A stretch of 35,656 nt of DNA from DATBDE01 sp045805605 (GTDB lineage Bacteria; Actinomycetota; Thermoleophilia; Solirubrobacterales; Solirubrobacteraceae): positions 1 through 35,656 of the forward strand of contig JBJMKX010000148.1 of NCBI GenBank assembly GCA_045805605.1, written 5' to 3'. This document shows, one piece after another, positions 22,049 through 28,923 of the stretch. The notes beneath the pieces were generated by a model. It was not told where the DNA came from, made no database searches, and was given only the letters and a program-made list of their open reading frames with translations. Made by a program: the position numbers and the translations under genes. The first letter of the stretch is position 1; each line of letters begins with the position of its first letter.

Positions 22049-24534
22049 GGGGCCATCGCCTTCTCAGCCGGCGTCTTGGCCTCCGCCGGTGATTTGAAGA
22101 TGCCGTGCACCGCGCCGGGGACGCCGTACTCGTAGGGCCCCCCGACCACGGTCGGGACCGCGTCGAAGTTGAAGACGGGCGGCGGCGACGACACCTGCCA
22201 CTCGAGCGTGAGCGACCGCCACGGATTGGCCGGCGCCCGCGGCCCGCCGACCCAGCTCGACACGATGTTCCACAGGAACACGAGCATCGAGGCCCCTACG
22301 ACGAAGGCCGACAGCGAGATGAACAGGTTCCAGCCGCCGAACTGCTCCGAGTAGTCGGCGACTCGCCGAGGCATCCCCTTCAGGCCGATGTAGTGCATCG
22401 GTAGGAACGTCGCGTTGAAGAAGATGAACGTCAGCCAGAAGTGCAGCTTGCCGAGCCGCTCGTCGAACATCCGGCCCGTCATCTTCGGGAACCAGAAGTA
22501 GACGCCCGCGAAGATCGTGAACAGCGATCCGCCGAACAGCACGTAATGGATGTGGGCGACGATGAAGTAGGTGTCCGAAACGTGGATGTCGATGGGGATG
22601 ATCGCCAGCATCACCCCCGAGATCCCCCCGATCACGAACATCGTCAAAAAGCCGAGGGCGAACAGCATCGGGGTGTCCAATCTCAGGACCCCTCGCCACA
22701 TCGTCGCCAGCCACGAGAACACCTTGATCCCGGTTGGCACCGCGATGATCGCGGTGGTGATCATCATCGGTATTCGGATCCAGCTCTGCATCCCCGAGAC
22801 GAACATGTGGTGGGCCCACACGGTGAACCCGAGCACGACGATCGCCAGCAGCGAGAACGCCATCATCCGGTAGCCGAAGATCGGCTTGCGGGACTTGACG
22901 GCGAGAACCTCGGAGATGATGCCGAACCCGGGCAGCATCATGATGTAGACCGCCGGGTGCGAGTAGAACCAGAAGACGTGCTGGTACATCAACACGTCGC
23001 CGCCCTTTCCGGCCTCGAAGAAGTTGAAGCCGAGCGCCCGGTCCAGCAGCACGAAGAACTGCGACGCTGCGATGAACGGAGTGGCGATCACCACCAGCAG
23101 CGACGTCGAGAAGTTCGCCCACACCAGCAGCGGCATACGCCAGAAGCTCATGCCCGGTGCGCGCATGGTGATGATCGTGACCAGGAAGTTCAGCGCGGTC
23201 ATCACCGATGACGCGCCCGCGAACTGAACCCCGATGGTGAAGAACATCTGCCCGATCGGCGCGTCGGTCGAGAGCGGCGCGTAGGCGGTCCAGCCGGTCG
23301 CGAACGAGCCGCCGGGCGCGAAGAAGCTCAGCAGCATCATCACGCCGGCGATCGGCAGCAGCCAGTACGACAGGGCGTTGAGGCGCGGGAACGCCATGTC
23401 GGGCGCCCCGATCATCAACGGCAGCACGTAGTTCGCGATGCCGGCGAAGACCGGGATGATGAACAGGAAGATCAGGATCGAGGCGTGGACCGAGAACAGC
23501 CCGTTGAACGTGTTCGAGTCCACGAACTGCATCCCGGGCGCGGCGAGCTCGGCCCGCATCAGCATCGCGAGCAGCCCGCCGACGAGCAGGAAGAAGAACG
23601 AGGTGACCGTGTACTGGATCCCGATCACCTTGTGGTCGGTGTTGATGCGGAAGTAGTCCTTCCACGAGCGCGCGCCGTGGCCGGAGTGGTCCTCGGGCCG
23701 CGTCGGGCGCCCCGACGTCCAGTAGAACCAGTAGTCGAACCCGCCGAGCCCGACGAGGAAAAACAGCGGCGCCGCGATGAGGGCGATCAGGAGGATCGCC
23801 TGGCTGTCGACCACCGGGTGGTAATGCTGCAGCGCGCGGATCGGGATGTCGATCGCCGCCGAGAAGAGGATGCCGAGGACCAACCCCCAGGCCCCCCGCA
23901 GAAGGTTCGGCCTGAAGTGGGGCGGGCGGCGGACGAGCGCGTCGCTATAGGCGATCGAGCGCACGGTCAGCCTGAGCGTCAGCTCGTAGAGCGAGAACAC
24001 GAACCGCGGCTGGCGGCGAGTGAACAGGATCGAGAGGAAGGGGACCCAGGACAGCGGCGCGCACACCGCCAGCAGGACGAGCGCCAGCAGCGTGAACGGC
24101 AGCGCGACGATGGGGGCGAAGAGCCCGCGCCAGCGCTCGACGCGGCCGTCCTCCGGCCGCTCGGCCTCGATCCGGACCGGCTGGGTCGGATCGTCCGCCG
24201 TCGAGAACGGCGGGTACCGGTCGGTCATGAAGTAGACGTAGGCCCACACGCGCGCCACCCACCGCAGGACACCGACGTTGAAGCGCCACAGCGGCTCCGG
24301 GTAGCGGCCGGCGAACAGGACGGTCACGTAGCCCGCGAGCGTGGTCAAGGTCCAGATCACCGTCAGGACCGCGACGGCGATGGCCTGCGGGATCACGAAG
24401 ACAAAGCGGAGGATCGCGAGGGCGCGCGACTGCTCGTCGGGGCGCTGCACCGAGACCGACACGGCCTCGGGCATCACGGGCGACGGCGCGTGTGCCTCCG
24501 GGTGGACGGGGATGGTTTCGGTGGTGGCGCTCAT
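22045..24534 (-). CDS. ctaD: Cytochrome c oxidase subunit I (A2-type) with N-terminal DUF4389-like domain
   Basis: An 829-residue protein. Residues ~35-265 form an extra membrane domain with internal similarity to DUF4389 (RALAILRFVFVIPQAIAVAV, FNVGVLRWVARVWAYVYFMTDRYPPF). From ~285 the catalytic subunit follows. It has the low-spin heme histidine (FSVHASILIFLF), IGAPDMAFPRLN (D-channel entry), YSHPAVYI at ~525 (CuB His and cross-linked Tyr), WAHHMFVSGM (CuB histidines), PTGIKVFSW (K-channel Lys) and VAHIHYVLFG (heme ligands). YSHP replaces the GHPEVY glutamate, which marks the A2 type. It reduces oxygen to water and pumps protons. The ATG overlaps the coxB stop (ATGA); the open frame continues upstream only as a shadow of coxB. 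Confidence 0.95.
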   Translation of the reverse strand: MSATTETIPVHPEAHAPSPVMPEAVSVSVQRPDEQSRALAILRFVFVIPQAIAVAVLTVIWTLTTLAGYVTVLFAGRYPEPLWRFNVGVLRWVARVWAYVYFMTDRYPPFSTADDPTQPVRIEAERPEDGRVERWRGLFAPIVALPFTLLALVLLAVCAPLSWVPFLSILFTRRQPRFVFSLYELTLRLTVRSIAYSDALVRRPPHFRPNLLRGAWGLVLGILFSAAIDIPIRALQHYHPVVDSQAILLIALIAAPLFFLVGLGGFDYWFYWTSGRPTRPEDHSGHGARSWKDYFRINTDHKVIGIQYTVTSFFFLLVGGLLAMLMRAELAAPGMQFVDSNTFNGLFSVHASILIFLFIIPVFAGIANYVLPLMIGAPDMAFPRLNALSYWLLPIAGVMMLLSFFAPGGSFATGWTAYAPLSTDAPIGQMFFTIGVQFAGASSVMTALNFLVTIITMRAPGMSFWRMPLLVWANFSTSLLVVIATPFIAASQFFVLLDRALGFNFFEAGKGGDVLMYQHVFWFYSHPAVYIMMLPGFGIISEVLAVKSRKPIFGYRMMAFSLLAIVVLGFTVWAHHMFVSGMQSWIRIPMMITTAIIAVPTGIKVFSWLATMWRGVLRLDTPMLFALGFLTMFVIGGISGVMLAIIPIDIHVSDTYFIVAHIHYVLFGGSLFTIFAGVYFWFPKMTGRMFDERLGKLHFWLTFIFFNATFLPMHYIGLKGMPRRVADYSEQFGGWNLFISLSAFVVGASMLVFLWNIVSSWVGGPRAPANPWRSLTLEWQVSSPPPVFNFDAVPTVVGGPYEYGVPGAVHGIFKSPAEAKTPAEKAMAP

Positions 24535-25607
24535 TTGTTCGTCGTGTCCTGGAGGTACGTCACGAGTGCATCCAATTGTTGCTTGCTGAGAGTCTGACCG
24601 AAGTCCTGGGGCATGATGCCCTTTCCGAAGCCCTTGGCGATCTGGGCGTTCGGGTCGACGATCGACTGGCGGATGAAGGCGAGGTCCTTGCCCTTCAGCG
24701 CCTGGTCGAGGTCGGGGCCGGTCTTGCCGCTGCTTCCGGCGTCGGCGAGCGTGTGGCACCCGCCGCAGCCCGCGTCGCCGGTGAAGACCTGCTTGCCCAC
24801 GGCGGCGGCCGCGGCCGGGCCCTTGGCGCCCGGCGGCGGCTTGGGCGGCGCGGTCTGCGAGCGCAGCCAGGCGCGGAACTTCTGGCGCGTGACCACGCGG
24901 ACGGTGCCGCGCATCGTGGAGTGGCCGATCCCGCATAGCTCGGCGCAGACGATCGGGTAGGTCCCGAGCTTGTTCGGCGTGACGCGGTAGGAGGTCGTGA
25001 TCCCGGGCACGGCGTCGATCTTGATCGAGAAATCAGGTACCCAGAAATCGTGGATCACGTCGTTCGTCCGGACCTTGAACTGCACCGGCTGGTCCTTTGG
25101 CAGGTAGAGCTGGACGGCATTGAACTTCTTGCCCTTGGCGAGCTGGGGATAGGAGAAGCTCCAGGTGAACTGCTGCCCCTGGACGTTTACGATCATCGTG
25201 CGGGGCTTCGGCTTCTCGATCGAGCGCAGGACGAAGTACGTGTACGTGCACAGCCCGATCAGCAGGAGGGCGGGGAACGCGGTCCACACCACCTCGACGC
25301 GCGTATCGCCGTGGATCGGCGGCCCGTCCATCAGCTCCTGGCCCGGGCGCTGGCGGAACTTGATCACGCAGTACAGGACCACGACCTCGACGAGCACGAA
25401 GATCGGCACCGAGGCCACGAGCAGGACGTCGAAGAGGTCCGACACCTGCTTGGCCTGCTTGGACGCCAGCGGCGGGAACCAGTCGATCGTGAGGGCGATC
25501 GCGATCCCGATGATTGACGCAATCAGGCCGATCACGAGCATCTGTACCAGGTTGCGTTTGGACCTGCGGCCGGCCTGTGGCTCCTCCGTCTGGGGCTCCT
25601 CCGCCAT
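24531..25607 (-). CDS. coxB: Cytochrome c oxidase subunit II with fused cytochrome c (caa3 type)
   Basis: A 358-residue subunit that accepts electrons and passes them to subunit I. After a hydrophilic start come hydrophobic helices (VQMLVIGLIASIIGIAIAL, LFDVLLVASVPIFVLVEVVVLY, VVWTAFPALLLIGL). The CuA domain follows with VIHDFWVPDFSIKIDAVPG and the copper motif CAELCGIGHSTM. A Pro/Ala linker then leads to a cytochrome c domain with CGGCH and an axial Met in KGIMPQDFG. This fusion defines caa3 oxidases. The ATG at 25607 is chosen because TAGGAT ends ten bases upstream; ATG 25619 would lie inside that box. It is the first gene of the minus-strand operon. Confidence 0.94.
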   Translation of the reverse strand: MAEEPQTEEPQAGRRSKRNLVQMLVIGLIASIIGIAIALTIDWFPPLASKQAKQVSDLFDVLLVASVPIFVLVEVVVLYCVIKFRQRPGQELMDGPPIHGDTRVEVVWTAFPALLLIGLCTYTYFVLRSIEKPKPRTMIVNVQGQQFTWSFSYPQLAKGKKFNAVQLYLPKDQPVQFKVRTNDVIHDFWVPDFSIKIDAVPGITTSYRVTPNKLGTYPIVCAELCGIGHSTMRGTVRVVTRQKFRAWLRSQTAPPKPPPGAKGPAAAAAVGKQVFTGDAGCGGCHTLADAGSSGKTGPDLDQALKGKDLAFIRQSIVDPNAQIAKGFGKGIMPQDFGQTLSKQQLDALVTYLQDTTNK

Positions 25608-25617
25608 GGAAGCGGGC

Positions 25618-25623
25618 ATCCTA
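25618..25623 (-). promoter_or_regulatory. Candidate -10 box (TAGGAT) of the oxidase operon
   Basis: On the minus strand TAGGAT ends ten bases before the coxB ATG at 25607, within TTATAGGAT. No Shine-Dalgarno sequence is present. This supports 25607 as the start and suggests a leaderless coxB mRNA. Confidence 0.5.
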
Positions 25624-25664
25624 TAAGGAGCGTCCCTCGGCCATTCCCGGCGCCCCTGGCTGTT

Positions 25665-25737
25665 TCCTCGGGGTTCGCCGTCCTGGCACGGCTTCACCCC
25701 TGCGTCCTTGCCAGGAACGCCGAGCTATGGCCGACGG
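25665..25737 (+). repeat. Second repeat family, copy 1 (73 bp, hairpin-forming)
   Basis: Shares TCCTCGGGG, CCTGGCA, CTTCACCCCTGC and AACGCCGAGCT, in the same order, with the copy at 26762-26840. It folds through CCTGGCA/TGCCAGG, extended outward by TCGCCGT against ACGCCGA with one mismatch. The conserved CTTCACCCCTGC lies in the loop. It lies between the araC stop and the coxB start. Confidence 0.75.
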
Positions 25738-25744
25738 CCGCCCC

Positions 25745-26185
25745 TTAGTGGATCGGCGGGCCGCCGTTGTCCGCCCGCCAAACACGGCCGCCCGCCTCGC
25801 CGCCGGTGGCGGCGGGCGGCTCGACCGCTCTAACTTGCCGGTCCGCGCGGTAGGCCGCCGGCGCCTGGCCGACGTGGCGGCGAAACGCCTTGGCGAACTG
25901 GGCCGGCTGGCGGTAGCCGACGCGGGCGGCGACCTCGCGGACGGTCACGCCGTCGCTCACCAGGAGCTCCGCGGCCCGGTCCATCCGCACGCGCGCCAGG
26001 TGCTCGCGGAACGTCGTGTGGCCGACCTCCGCGAAGACCCGCTGAATCTGGCGCCGGGACGACGCCACCCGGCGCGCGATCTCGTCCAGCTCCAGGTCCG
26101 CCGCGTACTCGTCGGCGACGATCCGGGTCGCCTCCTCGTACAAGCTCCGGCGCAGGGTTATCGTGGCGGGGCGCTGCCGCGGCAC
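25745..26185 (-). CDS. Small AraC-type transcriptional regulator (HTH domain only)
   Basis: About 146 residues from GTG 26185, with almost only the AraC DNA-binding domain: LELDEIARRVASSRRQIQRVFAEVG is the first helix-turn-helix, and VTVREVAARVGYRQPAQFAKAFRRHVGQAPAAYR is the second, with the family signature. There is no sensor domain, so the signal is unknown. TACCTT eight bases upstream supports the start; the longer open frame is antisense to the CBS gene. The last ~30 residues (AVEPPAATGGEAGGRVW) are encoded by the 53-bp repeat, copy D, and extend past the normal family end. It is divergent from the CBS gene and precedes the oxidase operon on the same strand. Confidence 0.85.
   Translation of the reverse strand: MPRQRPATITLRRSLYEEATRIVADEYAADLELDEIARRVASSRRQIQRVFAEVGHTTFREHLARVRMDRAAELLVSDGVTVREVAARVGYRQPAQFAKAFRRHVGQAPAAYRADRQVRAVEPPAATGGEAGGRVWRADNGGPPIH
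25779..25831 (+). repeat. 53-bp palindromic repeat, copy D (3' end of the araC-type gene)
   Basis: The arms are CAAACACGGCCGCCCG and CGGCTCGACCGCTCT around CGCCGCC-GGT-GGCGGCG. Exactly 53 bases. One base of the outer stem differs from the other copies (CGGCCG for CGGTCG). On the minus strand it is translated as the C-terminal tail of the AraC-type regulator. Confidence 0.85.
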
Positions 26186-26193
26186 GTCGGGGA

Positions 26194-26199
26194 AAGGTA
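26194..26199 (-). promoter_or_regulatory. Candidate -10 box (TACCTT) for the araC-type gene
   Basis: On the minus strand TACCTT ends eight bases before the GTG at 26185, with no Shine-Dalgarno sequence. It supports this GTG as the start. Confidence 0.4.
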
Positions 26200-26277
26200 C
26201 GCGGGGGGTTCTCGCATGGATCGGTACGCGCCAAGGTGGCGCGTTCGCGCTCCCGTTATGCCGGGGGAGCCGATCGA

Positions 26278-26317
26278 TAGGATTGCGCTGATCGTTGCAA
26301 ACGAGCGCTTCAGGAGG
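26278..26317 (+). promoter_or_regulatory. Candidate promoter -10 and ribosome-binding site of the CBS gene
   Basis: TAGGAT at 26278-26283 fits a -10 box, 41 bases before the start. AGGAGG at 26312-26317 is a strong ribosome-binding site seven bases before ATG 26325. Unlike its neighbours, this gene appears to have a leader. Confidence 0.5.
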
Positions 26318-26324
26318 CGGCGAG

Positions 26325-26741
26325 ATGGAAGTACGCGACGGAATGAGCCGGATCGTGCTGCAAGTGGGACCCGGCCATACGCTTCGCGAGGCCGCCCGAC
26401 AGATGTCCGAGCGCAAGGTGGGCGCCGCGGTGGTGAACGACCCTGACGCCCCTGGCCCGGGGATCATCACCGAGCGTGACATCCTCAACGCGGTCGGCGG
26501 CGGCGCCGACCCCGACACCGCCAAGGTCGAGGCCCACACGACCGGCCGCGGGCTCGTGTTCGCGGCGCCGGACTGGTCGCTCGAGGAGGCGGCCGCGGCC
26601 ATGGTCAAGGGCGGCTTCCGCCACCTGATCGTGGTCGACGAGAGTGAGATCACTGGCATCCTCGCCATGCGCGACATCGTCCGCTGCTGGACGGACGACG
26701 GCGCCATCTGCGAAGTGCCCGCCAGCGCAGCCCTCGGCTGA
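26325..26741 (+). CDS. CBS-domain pair protein
   Basis: A 138-residue protein consisting of one Bateman module (two CBS motifs). The first is VLQVGPGHTLREAARQMSERKVGAAVV...GIITERDILNAV, the second LVFAAPDWSLEEAAAAMVKGGFRHLIVVD...GILAMRDIVRCW. Such proteins bind adenine nucleotides (AMP, ATP, NAD) and act as cytoplasmic energy sensors. The start is fixed by the AGGAGG site; the further upstream GTG-like extension lacks similarity. It is divergent from the araC-type gene. Its target is unknown. Confidence 0.92.
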   Translation: MEVRDGMSRIVLQVGPGHTLREAARQMSERKVGAAVVNDPDAPGPGIITERDILNAVGGGADPDTAKVEAHTTGRGLVFAAPDWSLEEAAAAMVKGGFRHLIVVDESEITGILAMRDIVRCWTDDGAICEVPASAALG

Positions 26742-26761
26742 GATCGCCGCCCGTCGCTAGG

Positions 26762-26840
26762 TCCTCGGGGCTCGGCGTGCCTGGCAGGCCTTCACCCCTG
26801 CATCCCGAGCGAGCAACGCCGAGCTCTAGCCGAGCGACGG
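26762..26840 (+). repeat. Second repeat family, copy 2 (79 bp, hairpin-forming)
   Basis: Direct-orientation partner of 25665-25737. The stem GCTCGGCGT (26770-26778) with ACGCCGAGC (26816-26824) is a perfect nine-pair helix. Inside it, GCAGG/CCTGC can form a second small stem around the conserved CTTCACCCCTGC. It lies between the CBS stop and the transporter start, 54 bases before the latter, so it could be a terminator, a leader or a mobile repeat. Confidence 0.75.
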
Positions 26841-26894
26841 ATTTTGGTGATCGGGTGGCTCTCTACTCGCACACACGCGAGAGAGGAGCCGGAG

Positions 26895-28358
26895 ATGTTG
26901 TCGAAATCCACCGCGCGCTGGGTCGTCGCCCTCACGGGCGTCGGCTCGCTGATGGCCGCGCTCGACACGCTGGTCGTCTCTACGGCCCTGAGCCGGATCC
27001 GCCTCGATCTCGGCGCGTCGATCGAGCAGCTCGAGTGGACGGTCAACGCGTACAACCTGAGCTTCGCCGTCCTGCTGATCACCGGCGCGGCGCTCGGCGA
27101 CCGTTTCGGGCGCCGCCGGCTCTATGCCGCCGGCCTGGCGCTGTTCGCCGGCGCCTCGGCGGTGAGCGCGCTCGCCCCCGACGTCGGCTGGCTCATCGCC
27201 GCCCGCGCGGTCCAGGGCGCAGGCTCGGCACTGATCATGCCGCTGGGGCTGGCCCTGCTGAGCACGGCCTTCCCGGCCGAGCGGCGCGGCGCCGCGATCG
27301 GGATCTTCAGCGCGATCACCGGGCTTGCCGTGGCCGCCGGCCCGTTGGTCGGCGGCGCCGTCGTCGAGGGGATCAACTGGCAGTGGATCTTCTGGCTCAA
27401 CGTCCCGATCGGGCTCCTGGCGATCCCGCTGGTGCTCACGAAGATGAAGGAGAGCTTCGGGCCCGACACCGGCCTAGACCTCCGCGGCCTCGCGCTCATC
27501 ACCACCGGCGCCCTTGGCCTCGTGTGGGGCCTCATGCGCGGCAACCAGGTCGGATGGGGCAATGTCGAGGTCGTCACGTCGCTGGCCGCCGGCGCGGCGC
27601 TGCTGGCCGGTTTCGTGGCCTGGGAGGTGCGGGCGCGCGAGCCGATGCTGCCGATTCGCTTCTTCCGCTCGCGCAGCTTCTCGGCCGGCAACACGGCGAT
27701 CTTCTTCACCTTCGCCTCACTGTTCGGAGCCGTCTTCTTCTACGCCCAGCTGCTCCAGGTCGGGTACGGCTACGGGCCGCTGGATGCCGGACTGCGGCTG
27801 CTTCCGTGGACGGCGACGTTCATCACCGTGGCGCCGATCGCGGGCGCGCTGGCCGACCGCATCGGCGAGCGCCCGCTGATGGTCGGCGGGCTCACGCTGC
27901 AGGCGGCGGGGATGGGGTGGCTGGCCCTGATCGCCGAGCCCGGCCTGCCGTACAGCGACCTGCTGGCACCGTTCATCGTCGCCGGCGTGGGGGTCTCGAT
28001 GGCGATCCCCTCGGCCCAGAACTCGGTCGTCGGGTCCATCGCCGCCGACGCGATCGGCAAGGCGGCGGGGGCGAACAGCATGATGCGCGAGCTCGGCGGC
28101 GTGTTCGGCGTGGCACTGGTCGTGGCGGTGTTCGCCGCGACCGGGGGCTACGCCTCAGTAGCCATGTTCACCGACGGGTTCGGCCCCGCCATCGGGGTCG
28201 CCGCCGCACTCGCACTCATCGGGGCAGTTGCCGGCCTGGCGCTGCCGAACAAGAAGAAGGAGATCACGCAATGCGACAAGTCATGGTCCGCTACAAGGTC
28301 AAGCCAGAGCGCGTCGCCGACAACGAGCGTCTCGTGCGCGCCGTCTACGACGAGCTGA
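26895..28358 (+). CDS. DHA2-type MFS efflux transporter (EmrB/QacA family)
   Basis: A 487-residue protein with about 14 membrane helices. The N-terminal motif LMAALDTLVVSTALSRI carries the Asp-containing helix 1, and GAALGDRFGRRRLYAAG is the MFS loop motif A. AVQGAGSALIMPLGLALL and GLAVAAGPLVGGAVVEGINWQWIFWLNVPIG are motifs of the 14-helix drug/proton antiporters. The ATG has GGAG four bases upstream. The natural end seems to be near ALPNKKKEIT, but no stop follows. The frame runs 88 bases into the next gene, adding a Ser/Thr-rich tail of about 28 residues read out of frame. The substrate is unknown. Confidence 0.9.
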   Translation: MLSKSTARWVVALTGVGSLMAALDTLVVSTALSRIRLDLGASIEQLEWTVNAYNLSFAVLLITGAALGDRFGRRRLYAAGLALFAGASAVSALAPDVGWLIAARAVQGAGSALIMPLGLALLSTAFPAERRGAAIGIFSAITGLAVAAGPLVGGAVVEGINWQWIFWLNVPIGLLAIPLVLTKMKESFGPDTGLDLRGLALITTGALGLVWGLMRGNQVGWGNVEVVTSLAAGAALLAGFVAWEVRAREPMLPIRFFRSRSFSAGNTAIFFTFASLFGAVFFYAQLLQVGYGYGPLDAGLRLLPWTATFITVAPIAGALADRIGERPLMVGGLTLQAAGMGWLALIAEPGLPYSDLLAPFIVAGVGVSMAIPSAQNSVVGSIAADAIGKAAGANSMMRELGGVFGVALVVAVFAATGGYASVAMFTDGFGPAIGVAAALALIGAVAGLALPNKKKEITQCDKSWSATRSSQSASPTTSVSCAPSTTS

Positions 28359-28570
28359 AGGCGGTCGATCCCGACGGGTTCCACTACGCCACGTTCAAGC
28401 TCGACGACGGTGTGTCGTTCATGCACCTGTCGTTCAGCGAGGGCGAGCGTCCCCCGCTCCCCGATCTCGAGGCGTTCCGGCGCTTCCAGGAGGACATCGG
28501 GGAGCGCTGCGACCAGCCTCCGGTCGTGACCCAACTGGGCGAGGTCGGCTCATTTCGCATGGCGTCATGA
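28271..28570 (+). CDS. Small protein with ferredoxin-like (ABM-type) pattern
   Basis: A 99-residue protein, MRQVMVRYKVKPERVADNERLVRAVYDEL onward. It has the strand-helix-strand layout of dimeric alpha-beta barrel proteins: a first strand, a long helix, FHYATFKLDDGVSFMHLSF, then a helix (LEAFRRFQEDIGERC). The fold is inferred from pattern. It has a good ribosome-binding site (AAGGAGAT about ten bases upstream). It starts inside the transporter frame and overlaps the next gene by four bases (ATGA), so it is operonic with the sigma factor. Function is unknown. Confidence 0.8.
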   Translation: MRQVMVRYKVKPERVADNERLVRAVYDELKAVDPDGFHYATFKLDDGVSFMHLSFSEGERPPLPDLEAFRRFQEDIGERCDQPPVVTQLGEVGSFRMAS

Positions 28571-28923
28571 GCGCTCCGGTCGTGCACCTCGAGCTCCACA
28601 CGGGCGACCTGGAGACAGCCAGCGCGTTCTACGCGCGGCTGCTGGGCTGGCGCCCGGAGCGGGTCGCGACGCGCGCGGGCGCCTACCTGGCCCTCGAGTG
28701 GGGCGGGGACGTCGACGGCGGCATCGTCGAGTGCGCGACCGAGCGCCCGGTCTGGCTGCCCTACGCACGGGTGGAGCGGATCGGCGCCGCCACCGAACAG
28801 GCGCGGGCGCTCGGGGCGTCCGTGCTGCTCGAGCCCCGCGAGGGCCCGGCGGGGTGGCGCAGCGTGCTGAAGGGACCGGCCGGGGGCGAGATCGCCCTCT
28901 GGCAGCCGAAGGACTGGCGATGA
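28567..28923 (+). CDS. VOC/glyoxalase-superfamily protein
   Basis: A 118-residue single-module protein. It begins VVHLELHTGDLETASAFYARLLGW, the usual VOC strand and helix with a potential metal His, followed by YLALEWGGDVDGGIVEC. The second half runs RIGAATEQARALGASVLLEPREGPAGW...GGEIALWQPK, with the metal-ligand Glu place near the end. Members include dioxygenases, glyoxalases and resistance proteins; which one applies here cannot be told. ATGA overlaps on both sides tie it to the neighbouring genes. Confidence 0.88.
   Translation: MSAPVVHLELHTGDLETASAFYARLLGWRPERVATRAGAYLALEWGGDVDGGIVECATERPVWLPYARVERIGAATEQARALGASVLLEPREGPAGWRSVLKGPAGGEIALWQPKDWR

Noticed and set aside
24535..24936. Upstream extension of the ctaD frame to 963 residues
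   Set aside because: The extra 134 residues are read out of frame through the cytochrome c end of coxB; the ATGA-coupled start at 24534 is far more likely.
25665..25737. Riboswitch controlling the oxidase operon
   Set aside because: The homologous copy at 26762-26840 has the opposite orientation relative to its downstream gene, and I could not match a known riboswitch core. A repeat is the safer call.
26186..26707. Upstream extension of the araC-type frame to 320 residues
   Set aside because: The extension is antisense to the CBS gene and has shadow-like composition; TACCTT and a GTG at 26185 mark a better start.
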